DNA of 64,000 nt from Bacillus methanolicus PB1 (GTDB taxonomy: Bacteria > Bacillota > Bacilli > Bacillales > Cytobacillaceae), in assembly GCF_000262755.1 (NCBI RefSeq), contig NZ_AFEU01000003.1, forward strand, positions 1,116,001 to 1,180,000. The letters run 5' to 3'. The notes beneath the pieces were generated by a model. That model did no database searches, was not told the origin of the DNA, and was given only the letters and a program-made list of their open reading frames with translations. How positions within the stretch are numbered: position 1 is the first letter of the stretch; each line of letters starts with the position of its first letter. Position numbers and translations under genes: made by a program. Positions 30,828-41,599 of the stretch are shown here, piece by piece.

Positions 30828-31808
30828 TTATTTAGAGCGAACTTTTAATTTTTTGAATTCTTCTGTAAGCATCGGAACAACTTCGAATAGATCTCCGACA
30901 ATTCCATAATCAGCAACTTTAAAGATGTTTGCCTCCGGATCCTTGTTAATGGCTACAATGACTTTCGAGTTGGACATACCAGCTAAATGCTGAATGGCGC
31001 CTGAGATTCCGCAAGCGATATAAAGATCAGGTGTTACCACTTTACCGGTTTGGCCGATCTGCAAAGAGTAGTCGCAATAGTCAGCATCGCACGCACCGCG
31101 GGAAGCACCGACGGCACCGCCAAGTACTTTCGCAAGTTCTTTTAGAGGCGCAAAGCCTTCTGCACTTTTTACTCCTCGGCCGCCGGCAACAATTACTTTT
31201 GCTTCTGATAAATCGACTCCTTCACTTGTCTTGCGGACAACTTCTTTGATAATCGTACGCAAGTCTTTAATATCAACGCTTAACGAAATAACCTCTCCAT
31301 TCCGTGATTCATCCTTTTTAAGAGGAGCAATATTGTTAGGACGTATGGTTGCAAAGATCAATCCGTCAGTCACAATTTTCTTTTCAAAGGCCTTTCCTGA
31401 ATATATTGGTCTTGTGAACACCAGGTTGCCTCCTGCTTCTTCAATTCCGGTAACATCAGAAATTAAGCCGGAGTTTAGTTTACTTGCAATTTTCGGCGAT
31501 AAATCCTTGCCCAATGCCGTATGTCCAAAAACAATTCCTTCTGGATTTTCTGATTCAATTACTGCCATTAATGCTTGTGAATATCCGTCCGGTGTATATT
31601 GTTTTAATTTTTCATCTTCAACAACAACTACGCGGTCAGCTCCGTAATGGATCAATTCAACACCTAAAGCGCTTACAGATTCGCCCACTAATACTCCGAC
31701 TACTTCGCCGCCTTCAGCTACCGTTTTTGCAGCTGCAATTGCTTCAAAAGAAACGTTGCGCAATGAACCGTCGCGGACTTCGCCTAATATTAATACTTTT
31801 CTCGCCAC
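30828..31808 (-). CDS. etfA: Electron-transfer flavoprotein, alpha subunit
   Basis: The 326-residue product has the alpha-subunit FAD-binding C-terminus (VIVAGGRGVKS, GASRGACDADYCDYSLQIGQ, LYIACGISGAIQHLAGM). It begins at a GTG at 31808 after AGGAGG. With EtfB it accepts electrons from acyl-CoA dehydrogenases and passes them to the membrane quinone pool. It is the last gene of the fadR-fadB-etfB-etfA run. Confidence 0.97.
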   Translation of the reverse strand: MARKVLILGEVRDGSLRNVSFEAIAAAKTVAEGGEVVGVLVGESVSALGVELIHYGADRVVVVEDEKLKQYTPDGYSQALMAVIESENPEGIVFGHTALGKDLSPKIASKLNSGLISDVTGIEEAGGNLVFTRPIYSGKAFEKKIVTDGLIFATIRPNNIAPLKKDESRNGEVISLSVDIKDLRTIIKEVVRKTSEGVDLSEAKVIVAGGRGVKSAEGFAPLKELAKVLGGAVGASRGACDADYCDYSLQIGQTGKVVTPDLYIACGISGAIQHLAGMSNSKVIVAINKDPEANIFKVADYGIVGDLFEVVPMLTEEFKKLKVRSK

Positions 31809-31845
31809 TTGTTTTACCTCCTGAATATAAATGTCAAGTTCACGT

Positions 31846-32619
31846 TTAGTCTACTTTAGCTTCAGTGTGCAGCAGACGAACGAGCTCTTTCACTTGATCA
31901 GCAATTTCCCCTTCAAGAACCTTTCCTGCTTCTTTTTTAGGCGGCAGATAAATTTCGATCGTTTTTGTCTTCGCTTCAATATCTTCTTCTTCTAGATCAA
32001 GATCATCAAGTTCCAATTCGTCGAGGGGTTTTTTCTTTGCCTTCATGATTCCCGGCAAAGATGGATATCTCGGTTCATTTAAACCTTGCTGAGCAGTGAC
32101 AAGAAGCGGAAGGCTTGTTTCAATGATTTCTGAGTCTCCTTCTACATCTCTGACAACGGTTACATTGCTTCCATCGATTTCAAGCTTTGTAATCGTCGTT
32201 ACGTACGGAATGTTTAACAATTCAGCTACGCGAGGTCCAACCTGTCCCGACCCGCCGTCAATTGCTACGTTTCCGGCAAGAATTAAATCAACTTCTTTGT
32301 CTTTCAAATATTCAGCCAGAATTTTAGCCGTTGTAAACTGATCGCCATTCTCAATATCATCTTCTGTATTAATTAATACAGCTTTATCAGCTCCCATTGC
32401 CAATGCTGTACGCACCTGCTTTTCTGATTCTTCATTACCGACGGAAATGACAGTAATTTCGCCGCCATGGGCATCGCGGACTTGAATCGCTTCTTCAATT
32501 GCATACTCATCATACGGATTGATAATAAACTCAGCGCCATCCTCATTGATTATGCCGCCGGAAATGGTAATCTTTTCTTCAGTGTCAAATGTTCTCTTCA
32601 TCAATACAAAAATGTTCAT
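31846..32619 (-). CDS. etfB: Electron-transfer flavoprotein, beta subunit
   Basis: The start is the ATG at 32619 (MNIFVLMKRTFDTEEKITIS), with TAGGAGGGG upstream. The 257-residue product has the AMP-binding beta-subunit motifs (NPYDEYAIEEAIQVRDAHGG, VISVGNEESEKQVRTALAMG, DLILAGNVAIDGGSGQVG). It pairs with EtfA in fatty-acid oxidation. In the operon it stands between fadB and etfA. Confidence 0.97.
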   Translation of the reverse strand: MNIFVLMKRTFDTEEKITISGGIINEDGAEFIINPYDEYAIEEAIQVRDAHGGEITVISVGNEESEKQVRTALAMGADKAVLINTEDDIENGDQFTTAKILAEYLKDKEVDLILAGNVAIDGGSGQVGPRVAELLNIPYVTTITKLEIDGSNVTVVRDVEGDSEIIETSLPLLVTAQQGLNEPRYPSLPGIMKAKKKPLDELELDDLDLEEEDIEAKTKTIEIYLPPKKEAGKVLEGEIADQVKELVRLLHTEAKVD

Positions 32620-32754
32620 GTTTACCCCTCCTAAGCAATTAAACATTCCATCAGTTCAAAAGATTAAAAAAATTTAAGATAAACAATTTTAGACGTCTTA
32701 AAATACATGCCAGTGGTAAGACAGAAATTTACGCACGCATGTTTTTCTAATCAT

Positions 32755-33528
32755 TTACTTTCCTTTGAATGAAGGCTCTCTTTTTTCAATAAATGCGCGA
32801 ATGCCTTCTTGCGCATCTTCGGATACAAACACTTTTCCGAATAGCTCGGCTTCTTTTTTAACTCCACTATAAAACTCTTCCGTTTTTGCATAGTTTAATA
32901 GCTGGATAGCCGCTTTAATCGAAACAGGGCTTTTCTTCGCAATTTTTTTCGCAATCCGGTATGCATTGTCTAACAGCTCGCTTTCCGGATATGCATGATT
33001 GGCAAGCCCATATTGGACTGCTTCTATTCCGGTGATCGGCTCACTCGTAAACATCATTTCCGCTGCTCTCGCAATTCCGACATAGCGAGGAAGGCGCTGT
33101 GTGCCTGCAAAGCCTGGAATTAAGCCAAGCTGCAATTCTGGTAATCCAAGCTTGGCGTCTTCGCTCACAAGGCGGAAATGGCACGCCATCGCAAGCTCAA
33201 GCCCTCCGCCAAGAGCAGCACCATGTATGGCTGCAATAATTGGCTTGCTGAAATTCTCCAATCGTTCAAACAAGTTCTGTCCATATTCAGCCAGATTGGC
33301 GAAGTCGTGTCCCGTCTGAATCGAAGTAAATTCCTTAATATCAGCTCCGGCAGAGAAAAACTTTCCCTCCCCATGAATCAATATGACTCTAATATGATCA
33401 TTTGATTCTACTTCGTCCAATACGGCTGATAATTGTTTCAACAGGCTTGAAGAAAGAGCGTTTGCCGGCGGCCTCTTAATTGTAATGGTTACCACCATAT
33501 CTGAATGAGACCAGCTTAAGTTTTCCAC
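32755..33528 (-). CDS. fadB: Enoyl-CoA hydratase (FadB)
   Basis: The 257-residue product has the crotonase oxyanion-hole segments (FFSAGADIKEF and HGAALGGGLELAMAC) and the catalytic glutamate regions (ELQLGLIPGFAGTQRLPRYV). It hydrates trans-2-enoyl-CoA in beta-oxidation. It uses a GTG start at 33528 after AAGGAGGGG and is 27 bases after fadR, in the order of B. subtilis fadR-fadB-etfB-etfA. Confidence 0.95.
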   Translation of the reverse strand: MENLSWSHSDMVVTITIKRPPANALSSSLLKQLSAVLDEVESNDHIRVILIHGEGKFFSAGADIKEFTSIQTGHDFANLAEYGQNLFERLENFSKPIIAAIHGAALGGGLELAMACHFRLVSEDAKLGLPELQLGLIPGFAGTQRLPRYVGIARAAEMMFTSEPITGIEAVQYGLANHAYPESELLDNAYRIAKKIAKKSPVSIKAAIQLLNYAKTEEFYSGVKKEAELFGKVFVSEDAQEGIRAFIEKREPSFKGK

Positions 33529-33555
33529 TTTTATCCCCTCCTTAATTGCGAAAGC

Positions 33556-34161
33556 CTACCCCTTTGTTCTGAAACCTCTGCATCCGTGGATCAGCAATTC
33601 GTGGACTTTTTCAGAAAGAGCGGTCAAATCATATTTTTGATCATTCATAACCCATGTTGTGACAGTTTCATCTATAGTTCCAAATATCATTTGCCTTGCT
33701 AGCCGAATGTCTAAAGCACTGGAAAATTCTCCGTTTTCTATTCCTTCGATTAAGATTTTATCGACTACTCTTAAGTATCCTTTCAGCACTTCGTTAATCT
33801 TAAGTCGAAGGTCTTTATTCGATTGTCTGAGCTCCAGCTGGGTAACAATAGCAAGATGCGGATCATCGGCAAGCATCTTAAAATGATTTTCAATCAACGT
33901 TAATAACTTCTCTGCAGCTGTCTCTTTTCCTGCAATTTCTTTTTCAATTATTTCTACAAACAAACCCATTTTATCTTGAAAAAGAGAAATAAGAATGTCC
34001 TCTTTGTTTTTGAAATATAAGTAGATTGTTCCATCCGCTACTCCGGCTTGTTTGGCAATTTTCGATACTTGGGCTTGATGATAGCCATTTTCGGCTATAA
34101 CGATCACTGCAGCATCAATAATTTGCCTGTATTTCGGTTTATTTTTCTTCAACACTTTCAA
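33556..34161 (-). CDS. fadR: TetR-family fatty-acid-degradation repressor FadR
   Basis: The 201-residue product has a TetR helix-turn-helix at the N-terminus (IAENGYHQAQVSKIAKQAGV, ADGTIYLYFKNKEDI), nearly identical to B. subtilis FadR. The C-terminal domain binds long-chain acyl-CoA, which releases it from DNA. It starts at a TTG (34161) after AGGGGGAAG. Its own promoter carries a FadR box at 34224-34241, so it represses itself. Confidence 0.95.
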   Translation of the reverse strand: MKVLKKNKPKYRQIIDAAVIVIAENGYHQAQVSKIAKQAGVADGTIYLYFKNKEDILISLFQDKMGLFVEIIEKEIAGKETAAEKLLTLIENHFKMLADDPHLAIVTQLELRQSNKDLRLKINEVLKGYLRVVDKILIEGIENGEFSSALDIRLARQMIFGTIDETVTTWVMNDQKYDLTALSEKVHELLIHGCRGFRTKG

Positions 34162-34223
34162 CTCTTCCCCCTACTTGGTGCCACGGTTTAAACCTTCTTC
34201 TATACATTTCATTTGCTATAAAA

Positions 34224-34241
34224 TGAATGAATAATCATTCA
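34224..34241. promoter_or_regulatory. FadR operator
   Basis: TGAATGAATAATCATTCA matches the Bacillus FadR consensus TGAATGAMTANTCATTCA. It begins about seven bases below the -10 of the fadR promoter, so it covers the transcription start. It should switch off fadR-fadB-etfBA when acyl-CoA is low. Confidence 0.93.
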
Positions 34242-34248
34242 TATTTTT

Positions 34249-34277
34249 ATAATAATTCTGTCATTTTAATGTGTCAA
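34249..34277 (-). promoter_or_regulatory. Promoter of fadR-fadB-etfBA
   Basis: On the minus strand, TTGACA (34277-34272), 17 bases, then TATTAT (34254-34249). It lies in the lcfA-fadR gap and gives the downstream genes their own promoter. Confidence 0.8.
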
Positions 34278-34367
34278 TATGATAATATACATTTATTCTG
34301 GTATACTCCCTGATAGTGAGACAAGTACTAATTATCAAAAAAAAATGCCGATAAGCGCTTCAAAAGC

Positions 34368-36071
34368 TTAAGCCTGTTTCTTTTGTTCTTCTTCCATCTT
34401 CTTTTTCTCTTCATCTACTAAAACTCTTCGCAAAATTTTGCCGACAGCTGTTTTTGGAAGTTCATTCCTAAATTCATACGCTCTCGGAACTTTATAGGCT
34501 GCGAGGTGTTTTCGCGCAAATTTATCCATTTCTTCAGTTGTAATTGAAGCTCCTTCCCGCAATACGATGTACGCTTTAACTGTTTCTCCTCTGTAAGGGT
34601 CAGGAATTCCAGCCACTACAACCTCCTGAACATCCGGATGTTCATAAAGAACTTCCTCAACCTCGCGCGGATAGATGTTAAATCCTCCGGCAATAATCAT
34701 ATCCTTTTTCCGGTCAACAACGTAAAAGTATCCATGCTCATCCATATATCCGAGGTCTCCGGTTAACAGCCATCCGTCACGCAGCACTTGGGCTGTTTCC
34801 TCCGGCTTGTTCCAATAGCCTTTCATAATCTGAGGCCCTCTGACTGCGATTTCTCCAATTTCCCCCGTAGACAGCTGTTCACCTGTTTCAATCGAAAATA
34901 TGCATGCCTCTGTATCCGGCCACGGAACACCGATACTGCCTCTTACTCTTGGACTGTCCCAAAGAAAGTTTGAATGTGTTACAGGGGATGATTCGGTCAA
35001 ACCATAGCCTTCAACAAGCTTTCCTCCTGTCACTTCCTCAAATTTTTGCTGTACTTCTACCGGCAACGGAGCCGACCCGCTAAGGCAGGAATCGATCGAT
35101 GAAAGATCATATTTTTTAAGCTCAGGATGATTTAACAATCCGATATAAATAGTCGGAGCTCCCGGAAATAATGTAGGCCGTTGTTTTTGTATCGTCTTTA
35201 ATGTTGTTTCAGCATCAAATTTTGGTAATAGAACCATTTTATATGCCTGCATGACAGAGAGAATTAGAACAGTTGTCATTCCATACACATGAAAAAATGG
35301 AAGGATTCCAAGGACGACTTCTTCCCCGCGCTTGCATTTATATAGCCATGCCTGGCACATTACAGCGTTAGCTGCGAGATTTTTATGTGTAAGCATAACA
35401 CCTTTCGGAAAACCTGTCGTTCCGCCCGTATATTGGAGGAGTGCAAGGTCTTCTTCGAAATTTAATTTATACTCTTTTACCCGTTTTGACGGCTGTTTTA
35501 AAATTTCCATTAATAAATGATGATTGCCTTCATGTTTGACATCAACAACAATACCGTACTGCTTTTTTTGAATTAATGGATAAATAAGGTTTTTTGGAAA
35601 AGGCAAAAAGTCTTTGATAGCGGTTACAATTATGTGTTTTAAATCCGTATGAGGCATTACTTTAGATACCTTTGGAAATAAAATATCCAGGGTGATAATG
35701 GCTTTGGCGCCGGAATCCTTCATTTGATATTGAAGTTCCCGTTCCATATACAATGGGTTTGTTTGAACTACGATGCCACCGGCCATTAAAATACCGTAAT
35801 AAGCGAATACAGATTGTATTGTATTTGGAAGCATAATTGCAACCCTGTCACCTTTTTTTATGCCGAGTTCCTGTAAATATCCTGCAAATTTAACTGCAAA
35901 TTCTAAAAGTTTTTTATAAGTGATTTCTTTCCCCATAAAATGGATTGCGCATTTTTCGGGAAAATCTTCAGCGGCATTTATTAAATATTGATGCAATGGT
36001 ATACGATCGTAGGTTAATGATGAAGGGATTTCTTCCGGATAACTTTTTAACCAAGGCCTGTTCTCTGGCAT
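34368..36071 (-). CDS. lcfA: Long-chain acyl-CoA synthetase
   Basis: The 567-residue product has the adenylate-forming motifs YTGGTTGFPKGVMLTHKN (P-loop, about residue 215), VEGYGLTESSPV, and the C-terminal YFYVVDRKKDMIIAGGFNIY, with the catalytic lysine in LPKTAVGKILRR. It joins free fatty acids to CoA, feeding beta-oxidation. The start follows AAGGAGGGAATTGT. It is upstream of fadR but separated from it by a promoter. Confidence 0.96.
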   Translation of the reverse strand: MPENRPWLKSYPEEIPSSLTYDRIPLHQYLINAAEDFPEKCAIHFMGKEITYKKLLEFAVKFAGYLQELGIKKGDRVAIMLPNTIQSVFAYYGILMAGGIVVQTNPLYMERELQYQMKDSGAKAIITLDILFPKVSKVMPHTDLKHIIVTAIKDFLPFPKNLIYPLIQKKQYGIVVDVKHEGNHHLLMEILKQPSKRVKEYKLNFEEDLALLQYTGGTTGFPKGVMLTHKNLAANAVMCQAWLYKCKRGEEVVLGILPFFHVYGMTTVLILSVMQAYKMVLLPKFDAETTLKTIQKQRPTLFPGAPTIYIGLLNHPELKKYDLSSIDSCLSGSAPLPVEVQQKFEEVTGGKLVEGYGLTESSPVTHSNFLWDSPRVRGSIGVPWPDTEACIFSIETGEQLSTGEIGEIAVRGPQIMKGYWNKPEETAQVLRDGWLLTGDLGYMDEHGYFYVVDRKKDMIIAGGFNIYPREVEEVLYEHPDVQEVVVAGIPDPYRGETVKAYIVLREGASITTEEMDKFARKHLAAYKVPRAYEFRNELPKTAVGKILRRVLVDEEKKKMEEEQKKQA

Positions 36072-36212
36072 ACAATTCCCTCCTTTTTTAATAATTTTTA
36101 GAATATTCTAACTGTTTCTGCTTAATTATAATATAACGGTCATTCCATTACAATTAGAATAACCAATACCAAAATCCTATATCACTGTGATTCCGCAACT
36201 TTACTGAGATTA

Positions 36213-36320
36213 GAAAAAGGGTCAGATCCCCCCAATACAATATATAGACAAACTTTGAAAATCAATTCTATATATTATCATTTCCGGAGGGAGTCAGACC
36301 CTTATGATTCAGCCCCTTTT
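36213..36320. repeat. Palindromic repeat R2 (~108 bp)
   Basis: It has the same arms as the other palindromes (AAAGGGTCAGATCCCC..., inner ATATATAG and CTATATAT, then GAGTCAGACCCTTATGATTC and AGCCCC), in reverse orientation to R4. It lies 24 bases downstream of a small membrane ORF and before lcfA, in the 272-base gap 36072-36343. No ORF. Confidence 0.85.
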
Positions 36321-36343
36321 AAAAAAGCAATTAGTATAAGATA

Positions 36344-36427
36344 TTATGCAAAAAACATTAAATAAATTACCCCGATTGCGGCAAATGCAGCACACAGAAC
36401 GAGCAGCACTTTTGCTAACTTCTCCAA
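36344..36427 (-). CDS. 27-aa hydrophobic peptide after yshE
   Basis: A TTG at 36427 has AAGGGAG upstream, 17 bases after the yshE stop. The product (EKLAKVLLVLCAAFAAIGVI then YLMFFA) is a single transmembrane helix. The ribosome-binding site and position suggest translation with yshE, but it is too short for certainty. Function unknown. Confidence 0.4.
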   Translation of the reverse strand: MEKLAKVLLVLCAAFAAIGVIYLMFFA

Positions 36428-36443
36428 CTCGCAAACTCCCTTC

Positions 36444-36848
36444 TTATATTCCCGCACCGATAACGTAAGACAGCCCTATTGATATAACCATTGAAATAAA
36501 GCCGACTGCCCGGTTATCGTTTTGAATTTCATCATCTATTCTAAATTTAGGAGTTAAAAACTCATAGATAAAGTACCCTGCCAGCAACAGAGCAAACCCG
36601 AACACTCCCCAGCCGATCATCGAAAAAAGACTGTCATGCTGAATAATAGAATGGCGGAATATATTTGCTATGCCAAATATTTTGCCTCCGGTTGCCATTG
36701 CAACAGACAAGTTCCCGTTTTTGATTTCCTCCCAATTTTTATACTTTGTAACAAGCTCAAAAACAGTTAAAAATACAATCGAACATAAAATAACAACGCT
36801 GTAATAAGCGGCTATTTGCACATATTCATTCTCCCAAAATCCGTTCAT
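36444..36848 (-). CDS. yshE: YshE, DUF350 membrane protein
   Basis: The 134-residue product has four transmembrane segments and the DUF350 pattern (VAMATGGKIFGIANIFRHSI, KFRIDDEIQNDNRAVGFISM). It is in the B. subtilis position between mutS2 and lcfA. Biochemical function is not known. Translation starts 18 bases after the mutS2 stop. Confidence 0.9.
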   Translation of the reverse strand: MNGFWENEYVQIAAYYSVVILCSIVFLTVFELVTKYKNWEEIKNGNLSVAMATGGKIFGIANIFRHSIIQHDSLFSMIGWGVFGFALLLAGYFIYEFLTPKFRIDDEIQNDNRAVGFISMVISIGLSYVIGAGI

Positions 36849-36866
36849 TTTCGTTGCTCACCGCCA

Positions 36867-39224
36867 TTATTTAAATTCAACAACTGTTACTCCTGTTCCG
36901 CCTTCTCCCGCCTCGCCAAAGCGGATTTTTTTTACGGCACGGTGATTATTTAAATATTCCTGAACTCCTTGCCTTAATGCACCGGTTCCTTTGCCGTGAA
37001 TGATGGATACCCGGGGATATCCTGCCAATAAAGCATTATCGATGTATTTTTCAACTTTTAACAATGCATCTTCATATCGTTCTCCCCGCAGATCAAGTTC
37101 AAGGCTTACATGGAAGTCCTTCCCTTTTACAGTTGCAATTGGTTTTGTATCTGCCGGTTTAGGACTGTTGATGAATTCCATGTCCGATTCTTCTACTTTC
37201 ATCTTTAAAATTCCAATTTGCACCAGCCACTCCGAGTCAGAAATTCTCTCAACAAGATGACCTTTTTGGTTGAAACTTAAAACCTTTACCTCATCCCCAG
37301 GCCTGAAGACGTGTTTTTTATCCTTGAATTTATTCCCGCTGCTGCTTGCTCTTTTTTCAGGCGCGGCTTCTTCCAGTCTTCTCTTTGCTTCAATAAGCTC
37401 ATGTTCTTTCACTTCGGCATGTTTTTCAATGCGCATTTTTCTTAATTCTCTGATGATCTCTTCCGCTTCTTTTTTAGCTTTTTCCGCAATGGCCCGGGCT
37501 TCTTCTTCCGCTTTTTCATATAAAGAGTCCTTATATTCATAAAAAGCGATCATTTGCTTTTGTAGATCTTTATGGAGCTTTTCGGCTTGCTTTAACAAAT
37601 CATTAGCTTCTTCAAGATCAGCTTCGGTTTGGCGTCTGCTTGATTCGAGAGAAGCGATCATTTTTTCAACTTGGCTGCTGTCAGCGCCTACGTAAGAGCG
37701 GGCATTATTAATCACTTTTTCATCAAGGCCGAGCCGCTTTGATATTTCAAACGCATTGCTTCGCCCAGGAACCCCAATCAAGAGCTTATAAGTCGGACTT
37801 AATGTTTCAATATCAAATTCGACGCTTGCATTTATGACTCCTTCCCGATTGTATCCGTATACCTTTAATTCAGGATAGTGGGTTGTTGCAATTACTTTTG
37901 CACCGCGTTTATAAACTTCGTCCAATATAGATATTGCCAGCGCGGCACCTTCCTGCGGATCGGTTCCTGCTCCAAGTTCATCGAAAAGGACGAGGCTGTT
38001 AAAATCGACCTTATTTAAAATATCAACAATATTTACCATATGGGAAGAAAATGTACTCAAACTTTGTTCGATTGACTGCTCATCACCGATATCCGCATAG
38101 ACGGATCCGAAAACAGCCATTTCCGATCCGTCTAAGGCCGGAATTTGCAGCCCCGACTGAGCCATGAGCGTGCAAAGGCCGACAGTTTTTAATGTGACCG
38201 TTTTTCCGCCTGTATTTGGTCCGGTAATAACGATTGTAGAAAAATCTTTTCCTAATGAAATATCATTCGGTACCACTTCATCGATTGGGATTAAAGGATG
38301 GCGCGCTTTAATTAAAGAAATCCTTCCTTCATTATTCATCAGAGGCTTTGACGCTTTAATTTTGCTGCTGTATCTTGCTTTTGCAAACATAAAGTCCAAT
38401 TCTGCCAAAACAAGAACAATTGTTTCCAGCTCACCGCTATATTCACCGACTTTTTGGGAAAGTTCATGCAAAATGCGTTCGATTTCCTGCTGTTCTTTCA
38501 CACGGGTAGCTTGAAGGTCATTATTCAATTGAACAATTGCCTGCGGCTCAATAAACAATGTTTGTCCAGATGAGCTCTGGTCATGGATGATCCCGCCGTA
38601 ATACGTGCGGTACTCCTGTTTTACCGGAATAACGAAGCGGTCATTTCGAATCGTTACAATGGCATCAGAAAGCATTTTCTGCGCATTTGAAGACCGGATC
38701 ATGCTTTCCAGCCGTTCACGGACACGGGCTTCCTTTGTTCGCAGCTGCTGTCTTAAAGACCTTAATGTTTCACTGGCACCATCAAGGACTTCACCGCTTT
38801 CATCGATCGCATGTTTGATTGCTTCTTCCAGTTCTGCCAGCACGATGATTCGTTCAACATATTTTGCTAAAATCGGTAGATCATTTGTTTCTTCATTCAA
38901 ATCTTCAATGAATCTTTTTAATTGCCTGCTGGCATGAACGGTACTCGCAACTTGAATTAATTCGTGAGGGCTCAAAGACCCGCCAATTGCCGCCCTCTTC
39001 GTATGGGGGCGAATATCGAAGATTCCTCCGAGAGGTACATTGCCCTTTAAACGGAGCACCTTAACTGCCTCGTCTGTCTCTTCTTGAAGTTGCACAACTT
39101 CGTGAAAATAAGTAGACGGCACCAACTGATTCACTTTTTCTCTTCCTAATGAGGATGACGCATGTTCAAGGAGCTGTTCTTTCACTTTATCAAATTCTAA
39201 AACCTTTAAAACCCGTTGATGCAT
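36867..39224 (-). CDS. mutS2: MutS2 endonuclease
   Basis: The start is the ATG at 39224 ([20 protein letters not shown]) after AAAAGGAGG. The 785-residue product has the MutS core with Walker A ([18 protein letters not shown]), the [16 protein letters not shown] signature, a long coiled-coil, and a C-terminal Smr endonuclease domain ([29 protein letters not shown]). It suppresses homologous recombination or acts on stalled ribosomes. It follows polX by 22 bases. Confidence 0.97.
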   Translation of the reverse strand: MHQRVLKVLEFDKVKEQLLEHASSSLGREKVNQLVPSTYFHEVVQLQEETDEAVKVLRLKGNVPLGGIFDIRPHTKRAAIGGSLSPHELIQVASTVHASRQLKRFIEDLNEETNDLPILAKYVERIIVLAELEEAIKHAIDESGEVLDGASETLRSLRQQLRTKEARVRERLESMIRSSNAQKMLSDAIVTIRNDRFVIPVKQEYRTYYGGIIHDQSSSGQTLFIEPQAIVQLNNDLQATRVKEQQEIERILHELSQKVGEYSGELETIVLVLAELDFMFAKARYSSKIKASKPLMNNEGRISLIKARHPLIPIDEVVPNDISLGKDFSTIVITGPNTGGKTVTLKTVGLCTLMAQSGLQIPALDGSEMAVFGSVYADIGDEQSIEQSLSTFSSHMVNIVDILNKVDFNSLVLFDELGAGTDPQEGAALAISILDEVYKRGAKVIATTHYPELKVYGYNREGVINASVEFDIETLSPTYKLLIGVPGRSNAFEISKRLGLDEKVINNARSYVGADSSQVEKMIASLESSRRQTEADLEEANDLLKQAEKLHKDLQKQMIAFYEYKDSLYEKAEEEARAIAEKAKKEAEEIIRELRKMRIEKHAEVKEHELIEAKRRLEEAAPEKRASSSGNKFKDKKHVFRPGDEVKVLSFNQKGHLVERISDSEWLVQIGILKMKVEESDMEFINSPKPADTKPIATVKGKDFHVSLELDLRGERYEDALLKVEKYIDNALLAGYPRVSIIHGKGTGALRQGVQEYLNNHRAVKKIRFGEAGEGGTGVTVVEFK

Positions 39225-39246
39225 GGAGATTGTTCCTCCTTTTATC

Positions 39247-40977
39247 TCATTGTTGCTTTTCATTCCGGCGGTGCAGAAAATCAAGCAATTTATTTATTTC
39301 TAAAGCATTCAGCACAGAGCTTTTTTGAATCCATCCTTTTCTTGCAGCCGACACTCCGATTTCCATATAGGAAAGAGTGTCCATATTATGCGCATCCGTA
39401 TTGATAGCGATCATTACACCTTTTTCTTGAGCATTTTTCAAATGCACTGCAGAAAGGTCGAGACGATTCGGGTTTGCATTAAGTTCGAGCGCCGTATTTG
39501 TTTCCTTCGCCAGTTCAATCAGCATATCGATATCGACTTGATAGCCTTCACGACGTCCGATCAACCTTCCCGTTGGATGGGCAATGATATCGACGTGGGC
39601 ATTTAAGAGAGCTGTTTTGAGCCGTGACATAATTTTTTCTTTCGGCTGTGAAAAAGACGAATGGATCGAAGCGATGACAAGATCTATTTCTTCAAGCAAT
39701 TCATCCTCATAATCGAGCGTACCGTCAGGCAATATATCCATTTCCACACCGGAAAGGATCGTGATATCATCATACTTTTCGTTCAGTTTTTTTATTTCCT
39801 CTTTTTGTTTCCTCAGCCTTTCAGGTGTTAGCCCATTGGCTACTTTTAAATACCGGGAATGATCTGTTATAGCTAAATATTGATAGCCTCTTCTTCGGCA
39901 GGCTTCCACCATTTCCTCAATCGAGTGGGCCCCATCGCTCCATGTCGTGTGCAAATGGAGGTCCCCTTTCATATCATCAAGGGAAATGAATTGCATATCT
40001 GTTGTAAATTCATCAACTTCCCGGCCATCTTCCCTAATTTCCGGCGGGATCAAAGGCAGACCGAAATGATGGTAGAATTTTTCTTCAGAAGGAAAGGTAA
40101 GAATATCCCCCGTTTTCGTATTTTCCACACCATATTCGCTTATTTTTTCGCCCCGTTCTTTTGCCAGCTGCCTCATTCGCACATTATGTTCCTTAGAGCC
40201 TGTAAAATGATGGAGGGCAGTCGCAAATTGTGCAGGTTTCACAAGCCGGAAATCAACAGAAACTTCGTAATTATAATCCAAAATAAGTGAAACCTTTGTG
40301 TCTCCTCCCGCAATTGTTTCTTTAATGTTAGGAAGCTTCAGCAACTTTTCTTTAACAAAAACCGGTTCATTTGTTGCGATAATAAAATCCAGATCTTTCA
40401 CAGTTTCTCTCATTCTTCGCAAGCTTCCGGCCCTTGAGAATTTTTCAATTTCCGGGAAGTTCTTGAGCTCTTTTTCAATCGATTCAGCGATCGGAAGTAT
40501 AAAAGCAACCGGCAGCCTTTCGGGTTTTGACCCTGATTTTTGTAATTCCGCAAGGATTTTTTCCTCAGTTTTTTTACCAAAACCAGCCAATTCTTTCACT
40601 TTTCCTTCGCGGCATGCCGCTTCCAAATCTTCGGCGCTTTCAATTCCAAGTTCTCGATAAAGTTTGGCAATTTTTTTGCCTCCAAGACCTTGGATTTGCA
40701 AAAGCGGAATTAATCCTTTCGGGACTTCTTCTTGAAGCTCCATCAAGACAGAGGATTTTCCTTCTTGTATATACTCTTCAATAACTGCCGCCGTACTTTT
40801 TCCGATGCCTTGAAGCGATGTAAAATCTTTAATTTTTGTTAAGCTCCTTTCATCAGCTTCCAATGCGGCAGCTGCCTTTCTGAACGCCGAAACTTTAAAT
40901 GGATTTTCTCCTTTTAATTCCATATAAATAGCAATTGATTCCAATAAACGAATGACATCTTTTTTATTAACACTCAT
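39247..40977 (-). CDS. polX: Family X DNA polymerase with PHP domain
   Basis: The 576-residue product has N-terminal helix-hairpin-helix motifs ([40 protein letters not shown]), a pol X core with the aspartate motif ([11 protein letters not shown] and [10 protein letters not shown]), and a C-terminal PHP domain with metal ligands ([30 protein letters not shown]-type segment near 515). It fills short gaps and removes 3' ends in base-excision repair. It is co-transcribed with cvpA and mutS2. Confidence 0.97.
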   Translation of the reverse strand: MSVNKKDVIRLLESIAIYMELKGENPFKVSAFRKAAAALEADERSLTKIKDFTSLQGIGKSTAAVIEEYIQEGKSSVLMELQEEVPKGLIPLLQIQGLGGKKIAKLYRELGIESAEDLEAACREGKVKELAGFGKKTEEKILAELQKSGSKPERLPVAFILPIAESIEKELKNFPEIEKFSRAGSLRRMRETVKDLDFIIATNEPVFVKEKLLKLPNIKETIAGGDTKVSLILDYNYEVSVDFRLVKPAQFATALHHFTGSKEHNVRMRQLAKERGEKISEYGVENTKTGDILTFPSEEKFYHHFGLPLIPPEIREDGREVDEFTTDMQFISLDDMKGDLHLHTTWSDGAHSIEEMVEACRRRGYQYLAITDHSRYLKVANGLTPERLRKQKEEIKKLNEKYDDITILSGVEMDILPDGTLDYEDELLEEIDLVIASIHSSFSQPKEKIMSRLKTALLNAHVDIIAHPTGRLIGRREGYQVDIDMLIELAKETNTALELNANPNRLDLSAVHLKNAQEKGVMIAINTDAHNMDTLSYMEIGVSAARKGWIQKSSVLNALEINKLLDFLHRRNEKQQ

Positions 40978-41050
40978 TCGTGCACACCGCCTTTTGTCCT
41001 CTACACTCTATTTTTATCATGAAAAGAAAAACTTCTCTGCAAAAGAGAAG

Positions 41051-41593
41051 TTATGCCGAAACATATTCAATCCAGAGTTCTTTTATTTGCTGCGAAAGAA
41101 GGGGAGTATTTTCAACTATATTTTTCGCAAAAAAAGAATTGGCGAGCGTCTCCTGGATTGCTTCGATTGGCAACAGGGCAGCTATATATAATAAAATGAA
41201 CATAATAAGATAAACTTCCGCAAAACCAAGAAATCCTCCTGCAAAAATATTCAACTGTCTTAAAACAGGCAAATGAGTAACAAAATCGAGCATTGAACCG
41301 ATGATTTGGAGCAAAATTTTTACAGCAAAAAAGACCGCGGCAAACGCAATCGCCCGATAAAATGCATCTTCCAAATTCTTATTTTCTAACAGCATCTTTA
41401 AAGAAGAGTCGCTGTCCAGAGCTGGATATGGAATCCACAAGGTCAGCTTGGGAGCAAGTTCTTCGTAATACATCCTTGCGGCAATAAAGGCTATAATGAA
41501 GCCGGTAAGGTGAATTAATTGAAGTATAAAGCCTCTCTTTAAACCTACTAAAAAACCGAAGACCAAGATAATGAATATAGCGAAATCCAGCAT
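41051..41593 (-). CDS. yshB: CvpA family membrane protein (YshB)
   Basis: The 180-residue product has four transmembrane helices and the CvpA-family N-terminus (MLDFAIFIILVFGFLVGLKR). It lies between zapA and polX, as in B. subtilis. Role in the cell is not well known for Bacillus. It starts after AAAGGACTGAAAAGCC. Confidence 0.9.
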   Translation of the reverse strand: MLDFAIFIILVFGFLVGLKRGFILQLIHLTGFIIAFIAARMYYEELAPKLTLWIPYPALDSDSSLKMLLENKNLEDAFYRAIAFAAVFFAVKILLQIIGSMLDFVTHLPVLRQLNIFAGGFLGFAEVYLIMFILLYIAALLPIEAIQETLANSFFAKNIVENTPLLSQQIKELWIEYVSA

Positions 41594-41599
41594 GGCTTT

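Noticed and set aside
36072-36180. A FadR operator ahead of lcfA
   Set aside because: Only a weak half-site-like GGAATGACC was seen; the 18-base palindrome is absent.
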